From Lachnospiraceae bacterium (lineage in GTDB: Bacteria; Bacillota; Clostridia; Lachnospirales; Lachnospiraceae): a stretch of DNA of 64,000 nucleotides. The position numbers and the translations under genes were made by a program. Shown piece after piece: positions 25,691 to 34,249 of the stretch. How positions within the stretch are numbered: position 1 is the stretch's first letter; the number at the start of each line of letters is the position of its first letter. The notes under the pieces were generated by a model that worked only from the letters and a program-made list of their open reading frames with translations, made no database searches and was not told the origin of the DNA. The stretch lies in NCBI GenBank assembly GCA_017626095.1, contig JAGAJL010000023.1, positions 1 to 64,000 of the forward strand, in the 5' to 3' direction.

Positions 25691-26815
25691 ATGGATAAGA
25701 AAATGAAACAGAATTTTTTATTGGTTGCATTCGGGATTATTCTGTTTGCCGCCGTTATGAATTTGAAAGAGGTCCTTTCCTTTTTGGAAAATATAGTAGG
25801 GATTTTCTTTCCGCTTTTGATAGGCGTGATTCTTGCTTTTATATTGTCTGTTCCGATGAATGGAATTAAAAGAATTCTGATAAAAGCTTTTTCGCGCACA
25901 AGGCTTAAGCCTGGTGATAAGGTTTTGGATTTTCTGAGCCTGATTTTAACCATTTGCCTGATTATTCTCGTGGGTGTTCTGGTCGGAACAGTTGCGATTC
26001 CGCAAATTGTTGATTCGGTCAAAAGTATAGGCTATATGTTAAAAGAGAAATGGCCGGAATGGGCTGCGGTATTGAGAAGTTATAATATTGATACGACTCC
26101 GGTAACGGATTGGCTGGAAAATCTGAATTTAGCAAATATTGTTACGAAGTTTTTAAGCGGAGCGGGAGTTGTGATAGATAAACTCGCAGGAACTGCAGCT
26201 TCTACCATTTCCGTGATTACCACGGGAGCCATTTCAATTGTTGTCATGTTTTATGTTCTGGTAAGCAGAAAGGATTTGGAACGACATACCAAAAAAGTGT
26301 TATATGCTTATCTAAAAAAAGAAATAGCCGATAAAATTGTTTATGTTGCCGGTATGATTCGAACGGTATATACAAAATTCTTGTCCGGACAGTTTGTGGA
26401 AGCATTGATTTTGGGAACTTTAATGTTTATTGCATTTCTGATTTCCCGGTTGCCTTATGCAGGTCTGGTTGGCATGCTTACGGCAGTATGCTCGTTTATT
26501 CCCTACATTGGAGCCTTTTTCTCATGTGGTATTGTCGTTTTATTGACTTTGATTGTCAATCCGATACAGGCAATTGTGTGTTTCATCGTTTATCAGGTTG
26601 TGCAATTTATTGAAAACCAGTTTATTTATCCGCAGGTTGTCGGTAGTTCGGTAGGCCTTTCACCATTGTGGACGCTGATGGCAGTTATCATTGGAGGAAA
26701 ATTGTTTGGATTGTTGGGAATGATTTTCTTTATTCCGTTGGTGGCTGTTTTTTATACATTGCTTCGGGAGAGTGTATACAAGCGAATCAACAGAAAAAAT
26801 ATAAAAATAGATTAA
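25691..26815 (+). CDS. AI-2E family transporter (PerM/YdbO-like)
   Basis: A 374-residue membrane protein with about eight TM helices. It has the family pattern: an N-terminal TM pair (FLLVAFGIILFAAVMNL, FFPLLIGVILAFILSV), a central soluble loop (residues 100-150), and the C-terminal FIPYIGAFFSCGIVVLLTL and ENQFIYPQVVGSSVGLSPLW. Family names derive from TqsA, but substrates are mostly unknown and some members are Na+/H+ antiporters. ATG 25691 has AAGGGGTG upstream. Unusual iterons precede it and palindrome copy B follows. Confidence 0.9.
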   Translation: MDKKMKQNFLLVAFGIILFAAVMNLKEVLSFLENIVGIFFPLLIGVILAFILSVPMNGIKRILIKAFSRTRLKPGDKVLDFLSLILTICLIILVGVLVGTVAIPQIVDSVKSIGYMLKEKWPEWAAVLRSYNIDTTPVTDWLENLNLANIVTKFLSGAGVVIDKLAGTAASTISVITTGAISIVVMFYVLVSRKDLERHTKKVLYAYLKKEIADKIVYVAGMIRTVYTKFLSGQFVEALILGTLMFIAFLISRLPYAGLVGMLTAVCSFIPYIGAFFSCGIVVLLTLIVNPIQAIVCFIVYQVVQFIENQFIYPQVVGSSVGLSPLWTLMAVIIGGKLFGLLGMIFFIPLVAVFYTLLRESVYKRINRKNIKID

Positions 26816-26879
26816 TTGATATGTCGAATACTTTTGCTGTTTCTTACTTGTTGTTCTCGTAATTTTTGGGATATAGCGC

Positions 26880-27108
26880 GTCGTCCTTACAGGTAATTAT
26901 ATATATTTACCCGCCGGATTTTACTGGGTTTTGAGTCTTTCTTAGCGGCATAGCGAACAAAAAGGAATGCCCGGTTTCAACTGTTTGAAGACGTAGTCTG
27001 AGTTATTGAAACCGGGCATTTAATGAATACTTTGTGAGCATGTCGCTTAGAAAGACCAAAAGCTTAAGTATGAGGCGGTAAATATATATAATTACCTGTA
27101 AGGACGAC
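26880..27108. repeat. Long palindromic element R2, copy B (about 229 bp)
   Basis: Outer arms GTCGTCCTTACAGGTAATTA... (from 26880) and ...TAATTACCTGTAAGGACGAC (to 27108) pair over about 35 bp with one bulge. Mid arms GTCTTTCTTAGCGGCAT and ATGTCGCTTAGAAAGAC pair, and the core ATGCCCGGTTTCAACTG / TTGAAACCGGGCAT encloses the AGAC-GTAGTCT hairpin. Core and mid parts match copy A; the outer arms are different in sequence yet fully self-complementary. Confidence 0.85.
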
Positions 27109-27113
27109 ATACG

Positions 27114-27195
27114 AATCTCAAAAGTGAGATTGTTCATCTTGACAAATCTCAAAAATGAGATTAATCTAAAAATAACCAGTCTCAAAAATGAGATT
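27114..27195. promoter_or_regulatory. CPBP promoter with three palindromic operators
   Basis: Three 18-bp palindromes: AATCTCAAAAGTGAGATT (27114-27131), AATCTCAAAAATGAGATT (27145-27162) and AGTCTCAAAAATGAGATT (27178-27195), spaced 31 and 33 bp, about three helical turns. A promoter TTGACA (27139-27144), 17-bp spacer, TAATCT (27162-27167) has operator 2 filling its spacer exactly, so binding should block RNA polymerase. The winged-helix protein at 28042, in the same operon, is the likely repressor. Confidence 0.8.
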
Positions 27196-27213
27196 AAAGA
27201 TGGAGGAAACAGT

Positions 27214-27984
27214 ATGAATAAGTATATGGTGAAATGGAAATCAATTTTAGTATCTGCTCTTTGCATTCTTCCGATTGCGATAATCGGTGGAATCACAACT
27301 GGTCTTTATATGTTGCAGCATACGGATCCGGAGTTGATAGAAACAGCTAAAGTGCAGCTGGGTAGCTTGGAAGCTTTTGTTGCTGTTGCGACGATGCAGT
27401 CAGTTGTCTATGCCATGGTAGCGTGGATTGTGGGCTATTTTCTGGTAGATCGTCTCGGGCTTTTAAAATCATTTAAATTCGAGGTAAAAGTCTTAAAAAA
27501 AGTTGTGCCGGCAATTTTGATACTCGGTGTTCTTTTTGCATCGGACTATTTTATCTTTGGAAGCATGATTCCCGAGGTTGCTCAGGATTATGAAAAAGGG
27601 ATTAGTTTATCGTATTTTATCGCTTCATTGACATATGGCGGTGTGATTGAAGAAGTATTGATGCGTTGGTTTTTTATGAGCCTGATCGCATTTGTTCTGG
27701 TCATGATTTTTGCCCGCAAAAAAGAAAAAGCAGACATTCCGGCTTGGATTTTTATCACTGCAAATGTAGCGGCGGCCTTTATGTTTGCAATCGGACATCT
27801 GCCGGCTACGCAAATGTTTTTTGGGGAAATAAACGGACTGATTCTCTTTCGTTGTTTCTTATTGAACGGTGGATTTGGTCTGTTTTTTGGCCGTTGGTAT
27901 CGTAAATATGGAATTCAGTATGCAATGCTGGGACATTTTGGATTGCATTTGGTTTCTAAATTAATATTATTATGTGTGCTTTAA
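27214..27984 (+). CDS. CPBP-family intramembrane metalloprotease
   Basis: A 256-residue membrane protein with about eight TM helices and the CPBP (Abi/CAAX-like) motifs: EEVLMRWFF (EExxxR, near residue 145), FAIGHLP (FxxxH, near 190) and GHFGLHLV (near 239), which supply the zinc-binding or catalytic Glu and His residues. CPBP proteins process prenylated or bacteriocin-like peptides, give bacteriocin self-immunity, or act in envelope stress. RBS GATGGAGGAAA before ATG 27214. It has a tightly regulated promoter and is cotranscribed with the regulator at 28042. Confidence 0.9.
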   Translation: MNKYMVKWKSILVSALCILPIAIIGGITTGLYMLQHTDPELIETAKVQLGSLEAFVAVATMQSVVYAMVAWIVGYFLVDRLGLLKSFKFEVKVLKKVVPAILILGVLFASDYFIFGSMIPEVAQDYEKGISLSYFIASLTYGGVIEEVLMRWFFMSLIAFVLVMIFARKKEKADIPAWIFITANVAAAFMFAIGHLPATQMFFGEINGLILFRCFLLNGGFGLFFGRWYRKYGIQYAMLGHFGLHLVSKLILLCVL

Positions 27985-28041
27985 AGGGGATGTCTGAAAA
28001 AGAAATTCCGGCTGACTTTAAAGCTAAAGGAAGAGAATGAT

Positions 28042-28554
28042 ATGAAAAAGGATTACATGGATGCCTGTATGAATTCGGTTCGTCAGAGAATTCTTCAGGT
28101 TATTATCGGAAAGGGGGAGGCGACTTCTTCTGAGATTGGGAAAATCCTTTCCGATGTACCGAGGGCAAGTCTGTATCGACATATCAAGGTACTTTTGGAT
28201 GCCGGTGTCATACAGGTGGTACGAGAAGAAAATAAGAGGGGATCTGTAGAGAGAACTTTTTGTATGAAAGAGGCAGATCAGTCATGTGATTCGAAAGAAG
28301 AAGTCAATCAGCTGATCCAACAGGCATTGATGGGGCTGCAGGGAGAGTTTTATCGTTATTTTGCAAAAGAAGATCCGGATCCGCAAAGAGATATGCTGAC
28401 GATCGGTTCTGCTTCTTTGATGTTGACGGATGCGGAAATGACGGAATTCGCATTGGAGTATGGAAAACTGTTGCAGAAATATATGATGAATACCTCAGAA
28501 GAGGGAAGAAAAGTACGGAGGGTTACACTTGTAGTATCTCCCGGAGATTTTTGA
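28042..28554 (+). CDS. Winged-helix (ArsR/HTH_20-type) regulator
   Basis: A 170-residue protein: helix-turn-helix near residues 13-60 (RQRILQVIIGKGEATSSEIG, SLYRHIKVLLDAGVIQVVRE) and a helical C-terminal half ending VTLVVSPGDF, a layout seen in YdfH-like regulators of membrane proteins in Firmicutes. It starts 57 bp after the CPBP gene with AGGAAGAGA as RBS, and a terminator follows, so the two form an operon. It probably binds the three palindromes upstream of the operon. Confidence 0.85.
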   Translation: MKKDYMDACMNSVRQRILQVIIGKGEATSSEIGKILSDVPRASLYRHIKVLLDAGVIQVVREENKRGSVERTFCMKEADQSCDSKEEVNQLIQQALMGLQGEFYRYFAKEDPDPQRDMLTIGSASLMLTDAEMTEFALEYGKLLQKYMMNTSEEGRKVRRVTLVVSPGDF

Positions 28555-28619
28555 TAAAAGTTGAAAATCCAACATCATTAAATGTATTTAAGGATTCTTT
28601 AATAATTTATTTCGTATTG

Positions 28620-28671
28620 TATAATCAGCATGAGGGCATGAGGCCGATGTCCAATGCTGATTATTTTTTGG
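28620..28671 (+). terminator. Terminator hairpin after the winged-helix gene
   Basis: ATAATCAGCAT (28621-28631) pairs with ATGCTGATTAT (28654-28664), followed by TTTTTT. The left arm also contains TATAAT (28620-28625); if that were a promoter, transcripts would start inside the stem, so the terminator reading is preferred. It lies 28 nt before the next gene, so it could also act as an attenuator for the ABC operon. Confidence 0.75.
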
Positions 28672-28698
28672 TGAAAACCAGAAGTCAGGAGAAATGCA

Positions 28699-31062
28699 AT
28701 GATAAAAAATATTTTAAAAAAGGATTTAAAACGCAAAAAGACGATGAACATCATCATTTTAATGTTTGTTATCCTGGCATCCATGTTTGTGGCCAGCAGT
28801 GTGAACAACATTATAACGGTCATAAATGGTACCGGATATTTCTTTGAAAAGGCAAATATCGGTAATTATGATTTGATTACCATGGGACAAAATGTAGTTG
28901 GCAATCTGGATGAGGTTCTTTCAAAGGAAGACTGTGTGCAGGAGTACAGAATCGAAACCGTGATATTCGGTTCGCAGGACAATTTCAAGGCAAATGGAAA
29001 AAAGGTGCAGGTTCGGAATTCTGCACTCATCCAAAGTTTAGATGATGCGCAGGAAAACTTTTTTGATGAAAATAATCAAGAGGTATCGACGGTGGAAAAC
29101 GGAAAGGTTTACATAACCGGCGGATTTATGAAAGAAAATGATTTGAAAGTCGGAGATACTATAAGTGTTGAACATGGGAATGTAAAAGTAACATGGGAAA
29201 TTGCGGGACGTCTGAAAGATGCAATGTTAGGATCTGCTTTTATGGGGAATCCGAGATTTTTAATCAGCCGTGAAGATTACGAACTGCTTGAGGCAGATGA
29301 ATTGTTGAGAGAATATTACAGAGGAGAGGTTTGTTATATTACCACAAGCGATGAAAAAGCTTTATCATCCGTGCTAAGTGAAATAGACGGAATTGCATTT
29401 GAGGGCTCTATTTCCCTAATCCGTATGTGCTATGTCATGGATATGGTTATCGCAGGCTTACTGATTGTAGTCAGCATCTGTCTGATAATTGTAGCGTTTG
29501 TGGTATTGAAATTTACCATTACTTTTACGTTAAATGAAGAATTCCGTGAAATTGGCGTTATGAAAGCCATCGGTATTACCGATACAAAAATCCGCAGTAT
29601 TTATGTGGTCAAATATCTGGCCATTGCAATATTTGGAGCAATTCTCGGACTGTTTGGAAGTATTCCTTTCGGAAATATCATGATGAAGTCCGTCAGCGAA
29701 AATATGGTATTGGGAAATGACAAAGGCATTATAATCAATATCTGCAGTGTTTTGGTAGTTGTGCTGTTGATTGTCTGGTATGCGTATTTTTGTACCGGAA
29801 AAATAAGAAAATACTCGCCGATTGATGCCATTCGGAGTGGACAAAGCGGTGAACGCTTTAAAAAGAAAAACGGATATCGGATGACAAAGAGTAAGCTGCA
29901 TGCAACCACCTATCTGGCAATAAATGATATTTTGAGTAATCCCAAAAGATATTTGACCATTGTTCTTGCATTTACCATCTGCTCGATTCTGGTATTCATG
30001 TGTGTGAACACGACAGAAACCTTAAAGAGTGACCGGCTGGTTTATACGTTCGGAAAGCCGAGTGATGCTTACTATACCAATGTATATAAAGCCATGGGCG
30101 GTATGAGTGGAAATGGGAAAGATACGGTGTACGATACTTTGGATGAGATAGAGGCTGAGCTTGCTGAGCATGATATTCCCGCAAAAGCCAGTGTAGAGAT
30201 GCAGTTTAAATATAAAGTGGAATTTGATGGTGAAATATATAAATTGGGATTTCAGCAGGGGTATCGTACCCAAACAACCGATTATGTGTATTATGAAGGG
30301 GAAGCACCGCAGAATGAACATGAAATTGCAATTACGGAGCAGATTTCCCAAAAGATTGGTGCAAAAATCGGTGATACCTTAAAAATTACGATTGGGGATC
30401 AGACAGATGACTATCTGATCACGGCATATTTTGAAAGTATGAATCAGATGGGGGAAATCATCAGACTTCATGAAGATGTTATGACAAATGCCGGAGACAG
30501 TTCTTCCATGCTGTCCTTCCAAATTGATTTTACAGATCATCCGACACAGCAGGTTATTGATGAGAGAGTGGAAGAAATGAAGGATATCTTTGACTGCGAT
30601 GAAGTTTTTAATGCGGCTGAATATACAGAGGATTGTGTTGGCGTTGTGGATACCATGCAGGGGGTGGAGTATTTGCTACTTATTATTACAATCATTGTGG
30701 TAATTCTTGTTGCCATCTTAATGGAGAGGTCTTTTATCTCGGATGAAAAAGGTGAAATTGCAATCCTAAAAGCAATTGGCTTTTCTGATAACGATATTGT
30801 CAAATGGCATGTGATGCGTTTTGTAATTGTCAGTATTTCGGCAGTATTTCTGGGTGTCATCCTGTCTGTGCCGGTAACAAATCTGGCAATCACTCCGATC
30901 TTTGGAATGATGGGGATGAATTCGGTGAGTTTTGAGTACAATCTGTTTCAGATTTGTTTACTCTTCCCCGGAATTATTTTAGCGGTAACCATCCTTGCAG
31001 CCGGTTTGACTGCATTGTATACAAGAACCATTCGCTGCAGAGATACAGCAGGTATCGAATAA
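28699..31062 (+). CDS. ABC transporter permease, double FtsX domain
   Basis: A 787-residue permease with two FtsX units. TM1 (residues 14-36), extracellular domain 1 (40-245), TM2-4 (about 250-365), TM5 (about 415-432), extracellular domain 2 (435-645) and TM6-8 (655-780). Signature stretches EFREIGVMKAIGITDTKIRSIYV and EKGEIAILKAIGFSDNDIV occur once per half, as in MacB/LolE- and YtrF-like permeases. It differs from BceB, which has one large loop between TM7 and TM8. It should pair with the ATPase that follows, in export or resistance to peptides. RBS AGGAGA. Confidence 0.93.
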   Translation: MIKNILKKDLKRKKTMNIIILMFVILASMFVASSVNNIITVINGTGYFFEKANIGNYDLITMGQNVVGNLDEVLSKEDCVQEYRIETVIFGSQDNFKANGKKVQVRNSALIQSLDDAQENFFDENNQEVSTVENGKVYITGGFMKENDLKVGDTISVEHGNVKVTWEIAGRLKDAMLGSAFMGNPRFLISREDYELLEADELLREYYRGEVCYITTSDEKALSSVLSEIDGIAFEGSISLIRMCYVMDMVIAGLLIVVSICLIIVAFVVLKFTITFTLNEEFREIGVMKAIGITDTKIRSIYVVKYLAIAIFGAILGLFGSIPFGNIMMKSVSENMVLGNDKGIIINICSVLVVVLLIVWYAYFCTGKIRKYSPIDAIRSGQSGERFKKKNGYRMTKSKLHATTYLAINDILSNPKRYLTIVLAFTICSILVFMCVNTTETLKSDRLVYTFGKPSDAYYTNVYKAMGGMSGNGKDTVYDTLDEIEAELAEHDIPAKASVEMQFKYKVEFDGEIYKLGFQQGYRTQTTDYVYYEGEAPQNEHEIAITEQISQKIGAKIGDTLKITIGDQTDDYLITAYFESMNQMGEIIRLHEDVMTNAGDSSSMLSFQIDFTDHPTQQVIDERVEEMKDIFDCDEVFNAAEYTEDCVGVVDTMQGVEYLLLIITIIVVILVAILMERSFISDEKGEIAILKAIGFSDNDIVKWHVMRFVIVSISAVFLGVILSVPVTNLAITPIFGMMGMNSVSFEYNLFQICLLFPGIILAVTILAAGLTALYTRTIRCRDTAGIE

Positions 31063-31106
31063 AAAAAATGTTGACTATTAAAAGTTGAAAAAAGGAGACG
31101 AACTCA

Positions 31107-31874
31107 ATGGAAACGATGATAAAAGTAAGTGATCTTTGCAAAACATATATTGTTGAAAAAAGACAGAATAATGTATTGAGAAATGTGAATTTTGAAGTAA
31201 AGAAAGGCGATATGATAGCGATTATGGGACCGTCCGGTTCCGGAAAATCCACTTTGCTATATTCGGTGTCCGGAATGGATGATGCCACCAGTGGTGAAAT
31301 TCTTTTCGATGGAAAGGATATTACAAAGCTTAGCAGTAAGGAACTGGCAAAGCTGAGATTAGATGACATGGGCTTTATTTTTCAGCAGATGTATATGTTA
31401 AAAAATCTTACGATTTTGGATAACATCGTGTTGCCGGCCATGCAGAGTAACAAACGGAAAGAAACGAAGGAAGAAATCACAAAGCGCGGTCAGGATATTA
31501 TGCGGAAACTTGGAATTATTGAAATTGCAGATAATGACATTCACGAAGTTTCCGGCGGACAGTTGCAAAGAGCCTGTATTTGTCGAAGTTTGATCAATCA
31601 TCCCAAAGTGATTTTTGCAGATGAGCCGACAGGGGCATTAAATCGTTCCTCTTCCGAAGAGGTTTTGGATGAACTCTTGAAAATTAATAATGAGGGCACT
31701 ACAATTATGATGGTAACACACGATTCGAAGGTTGCGGCCAAGTGTCAAAAAGTTTTGTATATCGTGGACGGTAATATCAAGGGAGAATTTGAACTTGGAA
31801 AAATGACATCGCCTGACCAAATTCGTGACAGGGAGAGAGCGGTCAATAACTGGCTCTTGGAGCTTGGCTGGTAA
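31107..31874 (+). CDS. ABC transporter ATP-binding protein
   Basis: A 255-residue MacB/LolD-type ATPase: Walker A GPSGSGKST (near residue 42), Q-loop FIFQQMYML, signature VSGGQLQRACICRSL, Walker B VIFADEPTGALN and H-loop VTHD. It powers the FtsX permease 45 bp upstream, probably a 2:1 ATPase:permease assembly. RBS AAAGGAGACG. Confidence 0.95.
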   Translation: METMIKVSDLCKTYIVEKRQNNVLRNVNFEVKKGDMIAIMGPSGSGKSTLLYSVSGMDDATSGEILFDGKDITKLSSKELAKLRLDDMGFIFQQMYMLKNLTILDNIVLPAMQSNKRKETKEEITKRGQDIMRKLGIIEIADNDIHEVSGGQLQRACICRSLINHPKVIFADEPTGALNRSSSEEVLDELLKINNEGTTIMMVTHDSKVAAKCQKVLYIVDGNIKGEFELGKMTSPDQIRDRERAVNNWLLELGW

Positions 31875-32015
31875 ATATAAGATGGAAATTTAAACAAGTT
31901 GTTAGATGATATCAAGGGCAAAAGGTTATACTTTTCAGAGATTCGTAAAACATGAGAAAGCCGACCGATTGAGAAAACTTCCAAACTGATAATTAACATA
32001 AAGGAAAAGAAACGC

Positions 32016-32687
32016 ATGACGGAAACAGATATTTTAATTGTAGAAGATGATAAGGATATCGCGACTCTTTTAGCAGATTTTTTAAAGGATAAGGGATATA
32101 TTGTCACGGTTGTCAATGATGGGATAAAAGCAGTCAGTCTTTTTGAAAAATATGGGGCAAGACTGGTCATATTGGATATTATGCTGCCGGGAAAAGACGG
32201 ATTTGTAATCCTGAATAAAATCCGCAAGGAAAGCAATACGCCGGTCATCATTGTTTCTGCAAAAGATACAAAAGAAGATAAATTGAACGGTATTCTGAAT
32301 GGTGCGGATGATTACATTGAAAAGCCCTATGATATTGATATTTTGCTTGCTAAAATCGATGGTATTTTTAAAAGAAGATATGGCATGGATGAACTTTGCT
32401 ATGGAGATATTAAGATTGATAAACAGGGTAAAGCCGTATACTATAAAGGGACGAAGGTTGATGTTACAATTAAAGAATATGAGTTGTTGCTTTTGTTGAT
32501 GGAGAATCCGGGAAAAGTCATGGATAAAGACTATCTGTTCCGTGAAATTTGGGGAATGGACAGCGAATCTGAGCAACAGACGTTGACGGTTCATATTAAG
32601 TGGTTGCGCTCTAAATTTGAAGAAGATTCTAAGAACCCTCAGCATTTTCAGACGGTCTGGGGTGTCGGATACAAATTTGTGCCTTAG
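32016..32687 (+). CDS. OmpR-family response regulator
   Basis: A 223-residue regulator: receiver domain with acidic pair VEDDKD, phosphoacceptor Asp54 in VILDIMLPGKDG, Thr/Ser in IIVSAKD and Lys in EKPYD; then an OmpR winged helix (TIKEYELLLLLMENPGK, LTVHIKWLRSKFEED, VWGVGYKF). It should control the ABC genes upstream on signal from the kinase at 32845. RBS AAAGGAAA before ATG. Confidence 0.95.
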   Translation: MTETDILIVEDDKDIATLLADFLKDKGYIVTVVNDGIKAVSLFEKYGARLVILDIMLPGKDGFVILNKIRKESNTPVIIVSAKDTKEDKLNGILNGADDYIEKPYDIDILLAKIDGIFKRRYGMDELCYGDIKIDKQGKAVYYKGTKVDVTIKEYELLLLLMENPGKVMDKDYLFREIWGMDSESEQQTLTVHIKWLRSKFEEDSKNPQHFQTVWGVGYKFVP

Positions 32688-32705
32688 AAAACAATAAAAA
32701 TCAAT

Positions 32706-32759
32706 AAAAACTCCTTTTTTCAATTTCGTGGGAACACAATTGAAGAAAACAAGGAGTTA
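32706..32759. other. Hairpin between response regulator and kinase
   Basis: AACTCCTT (32709-32716) pairs with AAGGAGTT (32751-32758); an inner CAATT / AATTG arm encloses TCGTGGGAACAC. The loop GTGGGAACACAA is also the outer-arm sequence of element R2 copy A. It could be a partial terminator that lowers kinase expression, or an R2-related remnant. Confidence 0.55.
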
Positions 32760-32844
32760 ACCATTGTATAAATGGCTAATGTAAAGGCGTTTTGAGCAAG
32801 ATAAATATGAAAGTATAAAGAAAAAAATACGATAGGAGAATCAG

Positions 32845-34095
32845 TTGCAGAGTTATAGAAAAAAATCGGTCTTCATAATTTTCATTATGCTGGTAATCAT
32901 TTCCGTTATGAATATATTTCTTTTTTCAAAGCAAAATCGTGAAGACAGCAGACCTTATATGGTCGAAATCTTCCGTTTGGAAAAAGAAATGGAAAAGAAT
33001 CATGATATGGAATTGGATGTACAAAGTCTGTTAGCTACCTGTAACTATGTCAAAAGAATCGTACATTGCGAGAGTGAAGAGGAGATTACTTCAACAGGTA
33101 AATATGACTATTGTATTCGTGAAATTAACGGTTCGTTGTATCGGTTTGAATATGATATGGGAAAGAATGACATGAAAAAAACAGTAGTAATCTGTAACAT
33201 GGTGATGATTATAGCCATGGTGTTGGTTTTGATAGTGTTGTTTTATATGGATAACAAAATCATCAGACCATTTCACGAATTGGAACAAATTCCGTATGAG
33301 TTAGCAAAGGGAAATTTAGCAATAGAGATTCCGGAAGAACAGACAAAATATTTCGGTCGTTTTATCTGGGGAATCAATATGCTCCGAGAAAATCTGGAGA
33401 ATCGCAGGCAAAAGGAACTTTCCATGCACCGGGATAAGAAATTGCTTTTGTTGTCATTGACACATGATATCAAAACGCCTCTTTCGGTTATTAAGCTGAA
33501 TGCCCAGGCATTGTCCAAAAACCTGTATAAAGATGAAGAACGGCGGATGCAGGCGGCTGTTACCATCAATGACAAAGTAGATGAGATTGAAAAGTATGTG
33601 ACGGATATTGTTTCTGCATCCAGAGAAGAATTTCTGGACTTGAGTGTGAAAGAAGAAGATTTCTATTTGGCTGATGTTATCGAAAGACTTCGTGATACAT
33701 ATGAAAATAAAACTAGTTTACATAAAACAAAATTAGAGATACAGGAGTACAAAAACTGTCTGCTAAAAGGTGATGAAGACAGAATTTTGGAAGTTTTGCA
33801 AAATATCATGGAAAATGCCTTGAAATATGGAGATGGTGAGCGTATTACCATTTCATTTGAAAGAGATCAAGGGTGTTGTCTGATCATGGTTTCCAACACC
33901 GGAGAAGGTATGATGGCAGAGGAAATCATGAAAGTCTTTGACAGCTTTTACCGAGGCTCCAATGTCCAAAATAAGCCGGGAAGCGGATTGGGACTATACA
34001 TATGCAGGCAGTTAATGACAAATATGAACGGTGATATATTTGTCAATCAAAAAGAAAATGAATTTAAGGTGACAGTTGTTGTAAGGATGTGTTAG
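32845..34095 (+). CDS. Sensor histidine kinase
   Basis: A 416-residue kinase. TM1 (residues 8-26), an 80-residue extracellular region (27-110), TM2 (112-133), a HAMP-like linker, the H-box LLSLTHDIKTPLSVIKL with His near 207, the N-box IMENALKYGDG, and the G-boxes NTGEGM and GSGLGLYICRQL. The sensor loop is longer than in BceS-type intramembrane-sensing kinases, so it may bind its ligand directly. The start is TTG 32845 (GATAGGAGAATCAG upstream); no ATG or GTG fits. It pairs with the regulator upstream. Confidence 0.93.
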   Translation: MQSYRKKSVFIIFIMLVIISVMNIFLFSKQNREDSRPYMVEIFRLEKEMEKNHDMELDVQSLLATCNYVKRIVHCESEEEITSTGKYDYCIREINGSLYRFEYDMGKNDMKKTVVICNMVMIIAMVLVLIVLFYMDNKIIRPFHELEQIPYELAKGNLAIEIPEEQTKYFGRFIWGINMLRENLENRRQKELSMHRDKKLLLLSLTHDIKTPLSVIKLNAQALSKNLYKDEERRMQAAVTINDKVDEIEKYVTDIVSASREEFLDLSVKEEDFYLADVIERLRDTYENKTSLHKTKLEIQEYKNCLLKGDEDRILEVLQNIMENALKYGDGERITISFERDQGCCLIMVSNTGEGMMAEEIMKVFDSFYRGSNVQNKPGSGLGLYICRQLMTNMNGDIFVNQKENEFKVTVVVRMC

Positions 34096-34214
34096 ATGGC
34101 ATAAAGAAATATAATATGCAAATTAAAATACACAAGACAGTGTAATGAAATGTTAAAGATGCAAATCAAAATGCAGTAGATGTAATAAAGAAAAAATGAT
34201 GGCAGGAAAAGCAC

Positions 34215-34249
34215 ACTGGCAGAAAACAATTAGTTTTCTGCCAGTTTTT
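34215..34249. terminator. Bidirectional terminator between convergent genes
   Basis: ACTGGCAGAAAAC (34215-34227) pairs with GTTTTCTGCCAGT (34233-34245), followed by TTTT. On the minus strand the stem overlaps the last codons and stop of the hydrogenase-MCP gene. Confidence 0.85.

Noticed and set aside
28615..28625. TATAAT as the promoter of the ABC operon
   Set aside because: The hexamer lies in the left arm of a strong terminator stem and has no good -35, although a weak promoter cannot be excluded.
29530..29909. Minus-strand ORFs inside the FtsX permease
   Set aside because: Shadows of a clearly homologous gene on the plus strand.
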